A model generated the notes under the pieces. The model had not been told where the DNA came from. It saw nothing but the letters and a program-made list of their open reading frames with translations, and searched no databases. Positions 1 through 11,167 of a DNA stretch of 64,000 nt are shown piece by piece (within the stretch, counting starts at the first letter, position 1; each line of letters opens with the position of its first letter). Position numbers and translations under genes: made by a program. Source of the DNA: Rhizoclosmatium globosum (taxonomy: Eukaryota > Chytridiomycota > Chytridiomycetes > Chytridiales > Chytriomycetaceae); the NCBI GenBank assembly GCA_002104985.1, contig MCGO01000165.1, forward strand, positions 1 to 64,000, given 5' to 3'.

Positions 1-90
1 AACTTGTTGAAGGGAGCTGCCACTCAGGCATTGCAAAATATGAACTTGGCTCTCGGTTTTGATGAGTATGCTGGAATTCCTTTGAATTGA
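1..90 (+). CDS. C-terminal end of an unidentified protein
   Basis: The first frame is open from the window edge to a TGA at 88-90 and gives about 29 residues ending in FDEYAGIPLN. The rest of the gene lies outside the window. I do not recognise the family from this tail. The next 155 bases up to 245 hold nothing I can call; they are the space between this gene and the convergent gene on the minus strand. Confidence 0.45.
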   Translation, partial: NLLKGAATQALQNMNLALGFDEYAGIPLN

Positions 91-245
91 GAATAAGACT
101 TTGAATACAATTATAGTGCTGACATTAAATACTTTTCAAATGATCCACCTGTCAAATAGATAGTAGTACATTCTGTGGTGGCTTTTATTATCGAAAATAA
201 ACAATTATACACTGAGACCCAGTCCCCAAAATTGAATAGAATTCG

Positions 246-2225
246 TTATGTGTCAACCTCCATCTCATCCAAGGCGCCTTCTTCTTCCTCCTCGACACCC
301 CCTGTTGCCGTTGAACCTTCGCCATCCTCTTTCATGGCAACACCCACTGACCCTCCATTACTAACAACATCGTCTCCCTTCTTTTCGGTGAAGTTCGCAG
401 GATTAGGTAAACTTCTCTTTCCGCCTTTATCTTTTCTTGTTTTTCGCGCTTTTTTGTTATCTTTGATGGGACGATTGACGTTGATGAAGGTGCGTTGTTC
501 ACAAGATCTTCCAGTTCTGCAAGCGCAGTCGACGGTTCATCATGCTGGTGATGGGTTTGATTGTGATTAAGGGAATGTGATGACGAATCGTGTTGAGGTT
601 TGGTGGGGATGTTGTGATTGTTGCTGGTGATGTTGTTGTTGCTGCTGTTGGGATTGGTGATTATGTGACGTGATGTGTTTGGTTATGATGTTGATGGTGA
701 TGGTGTTCATGATGATGATGGTGTTGATTTGTTTTAGAGCTGGGTACAATATTTGGGGTAGTTGCGTGGATATGGTGAAAGTGCTGGTGATAAGGACTGG
801 GATTGATAATTCCGGGTATGCCAGCTGTTGCATATGGATTGTTGGCTGGTGTGGTGGAAGAGCCACCAGAGGTGGCTTGAGAGGGTGATGTGGCAACTGT
901 TATAGCTGCATGAATGTTGGCAAGGTATTGGGTCGTCGCCGCTTCAGATTGTTGATGCCAGTTGGAAGTCTGGTTTTTCGAGTTTATGATCTGGTATTGT
1001 TGATTAGTGAACAGTGTTGAACAGAAGAATATGATTTCACTTGGTCAGCAAATCATACATTCTCGTTTGCAGTTTTAATTTACACGTACTTCCTGAACAA
1101 TGTGATCAACGCTTCACTGCATGAGATCCTGATTCGAGCAACTCATTGTAGTCTATCCTCAGTTTTCCCACTAATTCATCTATAGCTGTCTGTATTTTCA
1201 ATTGCGCATCAGCTACGATTCGGGTGTGGATGTCAATGAATCCATTTAGATCTGAATACGGCGAGGGATGACGTAGCCGTAGTGCGACGAACATTCAACA
1301 TGTATGAAGATAAAGTATTATCCAGTTCTGAAGCGGCTGTTGAATGAGAGGGCAAGTGAGAGTGCAGTTGTTGGTAAAGCTGCAGGGAATCTGCAATAGC
1401 AGTCTGAAGGAAGCAGAGATAAGCATGCAAACCGACCGATATTGAATAATGCTCACATTGATGGTATTGTTTACATTACGCAAGACTGAAGGTGACGGGT
1501 ACAATTGCTCAAGGACTCCGACAAAGACCTCATCCGCTTCAACATTGACAACATCCGGCTGGTCGGGCACGGCAAGTGTTACGACTCTAAATGCACGCAG
1601 ACAATGCACCGGAGCAACAAGAGGGGCTGGCGGACGTGGATCGGCAACCTCAGGAAAGAAGCGAGACGGACTGCAGAGGGTTCAGCGCACATCCAAACAC
1701 ACCAACCACAAACAAACGCACCGATTCGCCGTCGTCACTTGCACCAGCATCCCGGCAGCGTGCGGATGAGCACTCTGGACGCGCAGCTGAAGCGCAAGGT
1801 CCGCGGCAGTTGGCACCGGCGTCGAAAGCGGGGGCGCCGATCGCAGCCAGGCAACAAGAATAAGGCCAGGGTTCGAAGACTGGAACGCGGCGGCGGCGAC
1901 TTCGACGGTTCTGTGTGAGCGAGTCAGTCGAGTGGTTCAACGCCGCCTTCCTCCTTTTCCAACCACTTCAAAGTACTTCCAACTACTTCAAACTACTTCT
2001 GCTTCTGTACTTACTCGCCTGCTGCCACGGAAACAACTGTCTCGCCGTGCTGGATGCCCCCGGCCGCCCTCCCAAACACCAGCGCTTTCACTGCCACCGC
2101 CTCGCTGTCCAAGGCCCTGCATCGTCCACTGCCGCGAATCCAATGCCAAGTAGTGCACTCGCAACTCCTTGGTCGAGTATGAGCGACCCTTTTGCGGCCA
2201 CTGTGTTGGCAGGTGCTGAAAGCAT
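246..2225 (-). CDS. Probable multi-exon protein with a degenerate MPN (JAMM-like) domain
   Basis: Minus-strand exons that join well in phase are: one ending at 2015 (donor GTAAGTAC), 1722-1910, 1475-1670 and one starting at 1403. They read through GETVEVAAAAFQSSNPGLIL, then WLRSAPPLSTP...TAAD, then a stretch resembling the end of an MPN fold, then a helical region (ADSLQLYQQL). The WxHSHP..SxxD zinc motif of active JAMM proteases appears as WLRSAP...D, so both histidines are missing. Further downstream are a coil-like segment near 1200, a His/Gln/Asn-rich stretch near 600-750, a basic run and an acidic tail ending in DEMEVDT at 246. Frames in the 3' half conflict and I could not join them all. 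The start at 2225 is a guess. It may be a non-catalytic MPN scaffold (Abraxas-like is one option), but the family assignment is inference. Confidence 0.42.
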
Positions 2226-2406
2226 TGTTGGCAAGAAAAACTGTGTAAGAAAAGAGTAGATAGGATAATGTAGAACAAACCAAATTTCACAATCTAAATG
2301 AGTTTAATGAACAAACACATCGTAATAAAAACTTAAGCAGTCGGAGCTGGCTTAGTCTCCTTGGTCAACCCAAGCTTAGCATAACCACCCTCAGAAATTT
2401 GTGTGA

Positions 2407-3406
2407 TCAACTTTCCAAACTGTGCAAGAACACAAGAGCAAGAATCATCATGACCCACACAAGGACCATCTGATCAACCAAACAACCGACTGGTGGGGCG
2501 AGTGGCATGGCATTTCTCACTCCTGGCATTGCAAAGAGCAAGGCAATGTGGAAGGCAAGGAAAGGAGGCTCCGCCTTCTTCTCAAACACAAACAAACAAG
2601 CAGTGAAAACAGCACAAGCGAGAGCAAGGCCCCACATCAACAAGGCAATGAAAACAGCAATAGTCTTGATGGTTGAAGTTCTGGCAATGTTTCCAACAGC
2701 GTAAATTTCAGTGTTTGGAAGGGCATCTTCGGAGTGATCCACGTAGGCAGAGTAATCAATGTTGAAACCAGTAGGTCTTCCGTCTTGAATCAAGTTGATG
2801 GCAAGTGGCTGGGCTGGTCTGCCTGGCAAACCGTAGGACCCGTAAATGGTGTATCCAACTGACAGAGTGTCATATGGGTAAGTATTGATGTCTCCTTGAA
2901 TAACTAAAGTAATGGCTTGGGAGATGAGTGGTCTTCCAGCTGGCCACGAAATGACTTGGTTGCCAATAGTCAAGTTGATGTTGTAAGTGGATTGGTGGTA
3001 CAAAGAAGATTGCTGGGCAACAGTAACGTTGCTGTTCAACGAATTGAGGTTTCCTAATTTGTGGTTGGTTTGGTTTTGATTAGATGATGATTATGAAGGG
3101 AAGAGATCGCATTTTCTGTCACATCAGCTCACCATTCAATCCAAAAGACAACATAGCCTTGGCTTCGTTCTTAGACACATCAACGCTGAACATGGCGGCC
3201 TCAATAGACATGAATGTCACGCTGTGGTCACTGGAAAGAGCAATCGCCGTCAAGGTATCGTTGGAGGCAACGTAGTAATTGCTCTTGCCATCAGCCATCT
3301 TCTTCGCCGTCACACCGATGGCAGTAAGACCACCAACGATGGTTCCGATGAAGACAACAACAGCAACAATGATGATAAGGAGTTTGGTTTTAGGGCTATG
3401 AGGCAT
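2407..3406 (-). CDS. DUF4436 membrane protein, copy 1
   Basis: Two exons: 3133-3406 and 2407-3053, joined in phase at a glycine codon (donor GTGAGC, acceptor TTAG). The N-terminus has a signal-anchor helix (LLIIIVAVVVFIGTIVGG), followed by an extracytoplasmic beta-rich region with NxS/T sites. A helix pair near the end includes the family-typical AMPGVRNAMPLAPPVG segment between transmembrane helices. The function of DUF4436 is not known; it is a membrane protein family found in actinobacteria and fungi. The annotated stop at 2407 leaves a last helix MILALVFLHSLES. A second frame continues to a stop at 2333 with a tail like that of copy 2, suggesting a one-base frameshift near 2424-2434. Copy 2 lies at 8722. 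Confidence 0.82.
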
Positions 3407-3593
3407 CCTGGTTCAGATTTGGTTGAAATTTCTGAGAGAGATCACTTCCGACCCGCAGAGTGCTTTCTGCAATTTTGTGGTTTGAAAATTTTTTTTGAGG
3501 CTGTGCATCGGAGCAATAAGGGAATTTTTTCTTTATTGTTGAAGGCTGATTTGAGGCTGTGCTCTCACAGCAGACTTTCAAATCCAACCGAAT

Positions 3594-4768
3594 TTACTCA
3601 GAATGAGTCGTGTTGTCCATAGTACAGATGTAACCCACGTTGGCGTTCAACTTTCCTTCAACCGCTTCCAAATACAACTCCTTCACAGCATCAGCACCAA
3701 CGTACTTCTTGAATTGCATCCACTCAGGAAGTTTTGCCAATGCCTGTTTCCAACCAGCAGCAATAAGCTTACTCACTTCCTCCTGTCTCCCTTCCTCAGC
3801 AATCTTCTTTCTCCAGAGCGGGGCAAAAAAGAGCTCAAACTTGAAACCTGGCGCGATAGCTTCCACTTGTTGAGCAGACACGGAAGTTGGTTTATCAGTT
3901 GGATGGAAGTGGGTGAAACCGACACTGATTGTCTTGACAACTTGAGAAGCACTGTCTGGTAATGTCTTGACAATCGATTCAATGACGCTCATGTTTCCTG
4001 CAATGTCAATGTAGACAAAAGTCTTGTTCTTGAGCTCAGAGAGGTCATCGTAAGTAAGAACGGAATCGTAGACGCCAAGGGATTTTGTAAAGGCAAGGTT
4101 CTTGCCCGATGTAAGTCCAATCACTGGAATCGAGGCCGCGGAACAAAGTTGGGCGCAGCAGAAAGCCGTCTTTGCGGATGCGGATGAAAGAACCACCGCT
4201 TCGGCGCCAAAGAGGTTGTTGGACTTGACGTAATCATACAGGAAGAAGGATGTGAAGAAGAGTGGACGAACAAGGATCATAGCATCCTCGAATTCAGCGG
4301 AGTAGAGAGGATCCGAAGCACAGAAGTCGTACGTGTTGTAGACTGGAAGTGGCAGTGCACGAGTAACAGTGAACGATTTCTAACAGAATGATGCCAATCG
4401 GTTTAATTGAGCCCTTGCAAAATGAATCAATCACCCACCTCAGTAACGCCAGTTGGAACCAGATCCAAATGATTAGCAGCAGGGAAGTAACCATAGATCT
4501 TCACCCCAGTCTTGATCTCTGGGTGGTTAGACTCGACAATAGTAGCAAGAGCCCACACAGGGAGGGCCATGGTCTCATCAGGGGTTGGAGTTGGAAACAA
4601 CTTGTACCAGCCAAAAGCATGTCCCATAGCGGCGTAGGTGACGTTGTTGGATGTGAGGCCAAACTTGTAAATTTGGGCACGGACGGCACCTTCGGCCAGA
4701 TCAGGCAAGGCGTAAGTCTTAACAGCGACTTCTTGGAGACGTCCTTGTTCGATTTCGAGGGAGTTCAT
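3594..4768 (-). CDS. DUF2855 family protein, copy 1
   Basis: Two exons, 4439-4768 and 3594-4379, with the intron removed in phase 0 between TE and KSFTV. The product is about 370 residues. The family has an MDR/quinone-oxidoreductase-like layout: an N-terminal GroES-like part (LPVWALATIVESNHPEI, YGYFPAANHLDLVP) and a C-terminal Rossmann-like part (VVLSSASAKTAFC, VIGLTSGKN, TFVYIDIAG). Biochemical activity is not established for DUF2855. The start at 4768 is chosen because the two paralogs at 22585 and 23735 begin at the same place; the frame is open further upstream but without an ATG. Stop TAA is at 3594-3596. Confidence 0.85.
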
Positions 4769-4903
4769 TTTTTGCAAGGTTTTTTGGCGTTCTTGCAAAG
4801 TGGTTTTAAGGTTTTAATGTCTTCGGCACACGATCTCCATCCCCGATCTTTACTCCAGCCTCTGAAAAATGAATTTCAAGTTGAACTTATTTATTTATTT
4901 ACA

Positions 4904-6907
4904 TTATCGTTTATAGAAAGTATTGGGAAAGAAGCTTTCGACTTTTGGTTGAACACCTCTCTCAAATCCAGGTGCCATAAACCCACGTTCAGCGTTAGCA
5001 CGCAAGGTGAACAGCTGTCTTTCAGTTAAAGAGCACTGATGATAGCCCTTCTGACGAGAGAGGTTGATGCTATCTTTCAAGAACTGAGTGAAGTATTCTT
5101 TTGTGGGAAGTGGGATACCAACAAGTGGAAGAAAGGCATTGAACGTCTTGACTGCATAGATTCCTTTAATATCTTGCACGAGTTGCTCAGCAAGTCCCAG
5201 TCGAGGGTATCCGAATCGACTGTTGAGTTCGGCGAGCAACTCAGTTGGAGTCTTTTCGCCCAGCCCCACACGACGCATAAAGAGGACCTGAAACATGAGC
5301 AGACGAAGGGAGGTTTGTTGAGCAGTGTAAGTCTCATTCAACCGGAAGTCTGATGTCGCTTGAGGTTCAATGAACGCGAGGTAGGGCTTATTTCCGTGTT
5401 TTGGATCCAACATCCATACAACATTGCGAGCGGAAACTTCACGGAACACAGGAAGGGCGAGTTCAGACCATGTGTGTTTGTTCTGGAGGAAGAGAAGCAC
5501 CAAGAATTCACCAATATTTGGAACACGGTCTTTTCCACGAGTGTCCTTGTTCTTTATGAAATTTGAGAGCTTGTTTTCAGCAGAGACAACCAGCTCCGGG
5601 TATATGTTGGCGAATGAAAGAAGGAGGTGTAGAAGTTGTGAATATCCAGTGAGTGCTTTCTCCGAAGCGATGAGTTTAGTTTTTTGCGGTGCCTCATCGT
5701 AGAAACTCATATGTGAATCAGAGCTTGAGTTGTCCATGGCTTTCATGAGGTCTACAACCATCAAATTCATGAGTTTGCTCAAGATAGAGAGTGCGACTTC
5801 TGGAGAAAATCCACCGGATTTATTGCAGTCGAGATGCACAATGCTCTGCTGCAAAATTGGGAGAGCTTTTGAGAAGTGGGCAGGGGTGAGGGCAAGTGGC
5901 AAGAAATGAGTGAACCCTTGACCCCAGATTGTTTGACGAATTCCCGCATTCAAGAACGCATCATATGATAGAAGGTCGAAATCTACGGGTTTCATGTCGC
6001 GATTTCGGCCTGTTGAGGCAACCCAAACTCCAACACCTGTAATTCATTCATAAGCAAGGGATTCGCAAATTAAGAAATGAGCCTCACCCAACACAGCCTC
6101 TTTGATACTTGTTTTGTAGATAAAACACCTTTGGTCGCGCCTAATGCTCAAGTTGTGTTTTGTCACCAAGTCCCCAAAGCGAGGAACCGCACGTCCAAGT
6201 TTGATGATATCAGACACAGCCATATGATCTGCGATTTCCAACAACAATTCGTTCGGCATCACATCGAAAGTCATTCCACCACCCAACCCCATCACTCTAG
6301 TTTGCAAGGCAGCTTCATTCTCCACCACAGTTACAGAAACCGGTGCAGAACCCATCCCCACAACCCCAAACTGCTTATTGCACTTTGAAGCAAGTTCAGG
6401 GCCATTATACGAACAGTGTTTGCAACGAAACGCCTTAATATTCTCAATGGCTCGAAGTCGTTCCGCATTGCCAGCAGTGTTGGTATACATTCCTTCCCAA
6501 TCTTGCTCGATATTAGTGGCTGAGAAGAACGACATTAATTGGATGAGAACGGTGGTCAACGAGTATGCAGGCGAGTAACCAGAAATGCGACCATGAGAGT
6601 CGGTAAACAAGTGGCCCTTCAACAAGTCACAGCAAATAAACGAGCGCGAGAATACGTTTGGATGCGTGATCAGGGTGTCCATTGTCACCACTGGAGACCC
6701 AAGAGGAAAGTTTGTGAGCTCCATCCCCAAATGAAGTGGAAGACCGGCGTAAACACCTTCCTGACACTCCATCTTCACGCAGAGCTTCGTGGCATCCTCA
6801 GAGCGGGGAGTCACAGTGATTCCCACTTGAGGCGAGGCTTGGAGCTCCTTCAATTCAATAAAGATACGGCGCATATCAGCAGAAGAGGAGGAGGTAGCGC
6901 GGAGCAT
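4904..6907 (-). CDS. E2 ubiquitin-conjugating-like (UBC) domain fused to F-box, large C-terminal region
   Basis: Exons 6088-6907 and 4904-6036 join in phase (VLG then VGVWV). The N-terminal 150 residues read as a UBC fold: MRRIFIELKELQASP, then THPNV (E2 HPN motif), then SFICCDLLKG where the second or first Cys sits at the E2 active-site position, then GYSPAYSLTTVLIQLMSFF matching the W-S-P-x-x-T segment. Around residue 235 an F-box follows (MPNELLLEIADHMAVSDIIK). The remaining ~370 residues are helical and unassigned. A plausible role is an adaptor or self-contained enzyme in ubiquitin transfer. The upstream ATG at 7051 would add 48 low-complexity residues and may be 5' UTR. The gene is followed on the same strand's upstream side by RAD51. 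Confidence 0.75.
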
Positions 6908-7132
6908 CTTTCGGTTGTTCTTTTGGTTGTTTGACTGGTTGGTGAGGAATCTTCGTTGCGATGTTCCGTCCTTTTTGTTCGTGTGTGGGTAAGCAAAAAT
7001 CTTGGGGTGAAGCAGCCTTGCAGTCCGCAAAACCTCAAGCAAAACCTTCATAAAAACAAAACATTCTGGAATTTAGCAATCACATAGTTAATGATAATTT
7101 ATTGATATACTTTATTAAAAGATTTACGATGT

Positions 7133-8599
7133 TTATTTGGAAATTGGATCGTTGATACCTATTTGAGAAATCTTAATAAACAATAATAATACGAGAATTT
7201 TCACCAACCATCTGCTCCAATCGAAAACTGACATTCTGCCTCAGGGAGATTAGGACTGTCGTAAATTTTGCAAATACGGTTTTCGCCAGATCCCTTTTTG
7301 AGAAAGAGTCTGCATTCAAGTCAGAGAGGCCAATTCACACAACATCAACGAACCTTGTTGTGGACGCGTGGGCAATGATGTTTCCACCAATTGGCTTTGA
7401 TGTAGGACCAAAGGGGTTTGTAGAGTCAACTTGTGCGACAACTTGATTCGTTAGGACAACAGCAATTCCAAACTACAACGACGAACATCAGTCGCACCTT
7501 ATTTCTAGATTATTCGTACCTCATCGGCCAGTCTCTGCAGCATACGCAAGAATTTCGCCAAATGCATTTGTCTTGCTGAAAGTTCACCTCTACCTGAATA
7601 ATCCGTGCGGTATAACGATGTTGCACTGTCCACAATCAACAACGAGAACCTGACGTATAAATGTCAGAACACCAAGTCACTGGTATGGCTGCCACCTTGA
7701 TTCAGCCATCATTGCAGCGCCTTGTTGCAACAAATTGAGTTGATGATCTGAGTTGTATGCTCGTGCATAGGCCACATTATCCAAGACTTCTTCTCCATTG
7801 AGTCCAAATCTTTCAGCTGTTGCCAACAATCTTTCAGGACGAAACGTTCCTTCAGTATCAATGTACATGACGCGCCCCTCTCCTCCTCCCATGTTCGTCG
7901 GCATCTATTGTGTGTTTTAGAACCAAACAATCCATAGAACAAGAGTTTATAACCTGCGCCATCACAGCCAACGAGTGACACAGCTGCGTCTTTCCTGTTC
8001 TGAATTCACCAAAGATCTCAGTAATACCACCGGTTTCAATGCCACCTGTTTGAGCAAGGTCAAACCAGCAAGAGTGAGTGATGACTCACCTCCAAGAAGC
8101 TTGTCCAACTCTTTCGATCCAGTTCCAATTGAAATAGTTTCCTGTCTGCGAATGTGGAAGTCGGTTGCTGTCGTGAAACCCATCGGAACGAGCTTTGCGG
8201 CTGCGGCAGGGCACAACGAGTCAGCAAAAGCCGAGAACGCAGCCACCTTCAACAAAACGAACCTTCGGCGAGGATCTTGTCTGCCTTGACCTCGGACAGG
8301 CCCTTGATTGCGAGCAGCGTCTTCTTTGGCGTGAATGCGACTGCCTCGACCGTGTACAGCCCGGCCTCGCACAGCTTTTTGATGTCGGCTGCAGAGATTC
8401 CGTATTGCTTTTAAAGCGAGTGAGTTTAGAAGTGGGTGGGTGGTGGTGGGTGGGGCAGCGACGCCTAATCAGGTACCTCGAGTGTCTGCACTTTGAGAAT
8501 AGCCACGCCGGCCTCTTCTTGCTGCTGCTCTTCCTCGTGTTGCTCTTCGATCTGTGGCTGCTGTTGCTGCTGTTGTTGTTGGCGCTGGCGGCTGGCCAT
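7133..8599 (-). CDS. RAD51: RAD51 recombinase
   Basis: Nine exons joined by eight short GT-AG introns give about 350 residues. Order: Gln/Glu-rich N-terminus (MASRQRQQQ...), helix-hairpin-helix region ([20 protein letters not shown]...), [14 protein letters not shown] linker, Walker [10 protein letters not shown] (exon near 7985-8045), the [13 protein letters not shown] block, Walker [21 protein letters not shown], loop L2 region ([20 protein letters not shown]) and the C-terminus [14 protein letters not shown] with stop at 7133-7135. It forms the presynaptic filament on single-stranded DNA and performs strand exchange in homologous recombination. Its polyglutamine start differs from the acidic N-terminus of animal RAD51. 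It is divergent from DUF4436 copy 2, with 122 bases between start codons. Confidence 0.95.
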
Positions 8600-8721
8600 C
8601 TTCTGATTTGATTATTGATTTTCTTTCTTTTGTCCGAACTCTAAAAAAAGAACATAAGAGAAAAAGAAAGAGGAGCAGAAACTTCCAAATACAGACCCGA
8701 AAAAACCACAACTAATCCACT
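8600..8721. promoter_or_regulatory. Shared divergent promoter of RAD51 and DUF4436 copy 2
   Basis: The two ATGs face away from each other across 122 bases, A-rich on the plus strand. No canonical TATA box is evident. Both 5' UTRs and any promoter must fit here. Confidence 0.5.
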
Positions 8722-9721
8722 ATGCCTGAAGTATTCCCACGAAAGAAGTTTATTGCTATCATTCTTGGAACTGCTCTTGCCGTCGCGGCTATTATTGCTG
8801 GTCTCACCGCAATTGCCATCACTGCAAAGAACAAGTCAAAAGGCCGTGAAGATTCTTACGTTACATCCGCTGTTTTGAATCCAAAAACAGACACGTTTCT
8901 CGAAATTGATGCATCTTTATCCGCTGTAGACGTCAACGGTGCTACTGCTAAATTGAAGCTCACGTTTGCACTTTCAGGTTCAGTACTTTATCTTAGTCCG
9001 TGGTAGTCCAAGTATCTAATTTTAGTTTGCCAGATTCCCTCGTACAACCAAATCCCAAGCAAAGTCTGTACTATGAAACCAAGTACCCAATGAATGTTAC
9101 AGTTGGAGGTCAAACGTTTTCATTCGCTGCAGGTCGTGCCCTTCTCTCCCAAAGTGTGACGGTTCCAATTGACGGCGATTTCAACATGGTGCATTCTTTC
9201 TTTTGCTAAAATATTTCACTTAATCCTTCTGTAGTACCCGTTTGACGAATTTTTGTTAACGTTCAATGCTGCGGGAACTTATGGCGCGAAACAAGACCCC
9301 CTTCCGATTTTATTGGTTCTCTTTGGATCTCCAAACGGATTTGACGTCACGTTCGATTCTGCCGTTGAAGACGCCACCAACACACAAGTTTATGGTGTCG
9401 CGAAAGTGGATCGAAACATCACCGTTCGAGCATTTGCTATTCTCATCATCTTGACAATGTGGTTCCTCGCACTTGCAGCTGTTATTTTCACTGCATGTTT
9501 ATACATTTTCAATCAAACTCCTGTACCTCCTACTGTCGGTTTCCATATCGCTTTGCTCTTTGCCATGCCTGGAGTGAGAAACACGATGCCCCAAGCACCG
9601 GCTATCGGTGCTTTGATTGATCAGATGGCTCTTGTTTGGTGCATGGCTTTATTTCCACATCACGCGAAAACTGAAACCGCTCCTGTAAATAACCATCTCC
9701 CTAAAATGGGTATGCTCGAGC
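8722..9721 (+). CDS. DUF4436 membrane protein, copy 2
   Basis: Three exons: 8722-8977, 9034-9188 and 9235 onward. Junctions are in phase (LS then DSLVQP; NM then YPFDE). It has an N-terminal anchor helix (FIAIILGTALAVAAIIAGL), a central beta-rich region and a C-terminal helix pair around MPGVRNTMPQAPAIG, as in copy 1. The 3' end is uncertain: after LVWCMALFPHH a tail KTETAP resembles the tail of copy 1, but no in-frame stop occurs until 9841-9843. Unspliced, it would overlap the 3' coding end of the convergent CDC34 gene from 9722. I set the end at 9721 as the limit of non-overlap. Compared with copy 1 about 25 codons around the last helix look deleted. Confidence 0.75.
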
Positions 9722-10805
9722 TTACTCGTCGTCTTCCTCCTCATCCTCTTCCTCATCCATATCTTCATCTTCATCATAACTCTCCTCCGCATCATCGTCA
9801 AACCAGAAAGAATCATCATGTTGCTCAACAACTGGCCGTTTAATGATGAAGTCGGCAGCTTAAGAAACTCGTCAGTCTTTGGATGCAAAATTCACGATTT
9901 ACAGTACCAGATTTCGGCATCTCCAAGTCATCCGGGATATCTTTCTTTGACAGCTCAACTTGCTCCTTCACCTTTGCTTCATACGCTTTACGGTTATTTC
10001 TATATAAAACCTGTTTGTTCACAGGTTTAGCACAACGATAAATAATTGATAGATGTAAACTTACTCCAGCATCGACATTTGCGGGACTCGAGACGTTTGG
10101 GTCGTTTAATAGACTGACTATCGACAGCAAAATAGATTCGACGGTCTGGGTTGGGTTCCATCGCTCCTCCGCCTTTTCTCCTGACGTAGGGTCATCGCCC
10201 GGAGGATGGAGGATAGAGATACATAGGCGACCGTCTGAATAGCTGTGTACAATAAATAAGCTCATTTGCAGTCTGATACAGAGGCGATGGTGACTCACAC
10301 GTTAGGATGGAAGAAGGGGCTGTTGAAGGTGAAGGTTGGAGGGTTGAACGGATAATCAGTTGGGAACTTGATGGTGCTCTGAGTTATGAGTGATTAGTTT
10401 GGAGGAAGATGACGCGATGGGGGAGGGCAGCCAAAACACAAGCAAAGACGCACCAAGAAGTAGCCTCCTTGATAGATTGTGTCCAACGGTCCAATAATTC
10501 CAACTTGCCACTCGAATATGTTCTCATCTTTGAGTTCGACCTGAGATTTGGAGTTAGTGTTAGTCTTGGGTGCTTTGCATGGATTTGCATTGGGGGGCCA
10601 CCGGGTTGAGCTCAATAGGGGGAGCTACATCCAACGGCTCCCAACGCATATAGTATAGCTTACTCGGAAGCCTGGGATTGGGTGTTGCAGGATCTCTGTG
10701 GCGATGCAGTGTTAGTTGAATGACAGAAGCCCAACATGGCATCAATGAGTTAAAACTTATTGCTGCCGCACCTTTGTATTGTCTTTGGAGAGCTTGGAGA
10801 GCCAT
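9722..10805 (-). CDS. CDC34: Cdc34/UBE2R-type ubiquitin-conjugating enzyme E2
   Basis: Seven exons splice to MALQALQRQYKEILQHPIPG..., the VELKDENIFEWQVGIIGP core, STIKFPTDYPFNPPTF, then FHPN-VYSDGRLCISILH with the HPN motif and active-site Cys. The acidic loop HPPGDDPTSGEKAEERW that marks the Cdc34/UBE2R/UBE2G class follows, then NPTQTVESILLSIVSLL and SPANVDAG. After one intron in the tail, the protein ends in a strongly acidic extension (FDDDAEESYDEDEDMDEEED...), which in Cdc34 binds the cullin basic canyon. It is the E2 for SCF-type ligases and builds Lys48 chains. Start 10805; stop TAA at 9722-9724. Introns are unusually frequent for a gene of this size. Confidence 0.95.
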
Positions 10806-11167
10806 TATCGATCGGTAGTGAAACTGTGGAAGGAGGGAGGAACAATTGAGAACAAACAAAATAATTCCAAATATTATTTACTGAAGAATTGAGTATTCAT
10901 TAATGAATCAAACCTCAGGTCCTTTGATGTTGTCGATACAGTGATGTTTCTGCATATGAAGAGGCTCTTAAACAAGTGCTCCAAAACTTAGTCGACAATG
11001 TCTCCAAACTGACAAACCTGTAAACTGGATTAAGGAGAGCTTGGCATTACTTCACCACTGCAGATGTGTAAGGAATTGCACAGCAACTCTTCCACCCATC
11101 CGTGCTTCGCCACGTTCCTTCAAAAACGGGCACCTGCATCGCAACACTGAGTGTCGTTTCTCAAAAT
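10806..11167. promoter_or_regulatory. Divergent intergenic region between CDC34 and Nup98
   Basis: A 362-base gap between two start codons facing away from each other. I see no further conserved coding exon, although the Nup98 frame stays open upstream to an ATG at 11102, which could add 22 residues lacking FG character. Confidence 0.4.

Noticed and set aside
600..720. CAG/CAT-type repeat as a microsatellite locus
   Set aside because: It is better explained as the Gln/His-rich coding tract of the minus-strand gene; the repeat is impure.
1505..1918. Plus-strand open frames in GC-rich sequence, Arg/Gln-rich products
   Set aside because: The opposite strand gives phase-consistent exons with consensus splice sites and MPN-like content; the plus frames have no family features.
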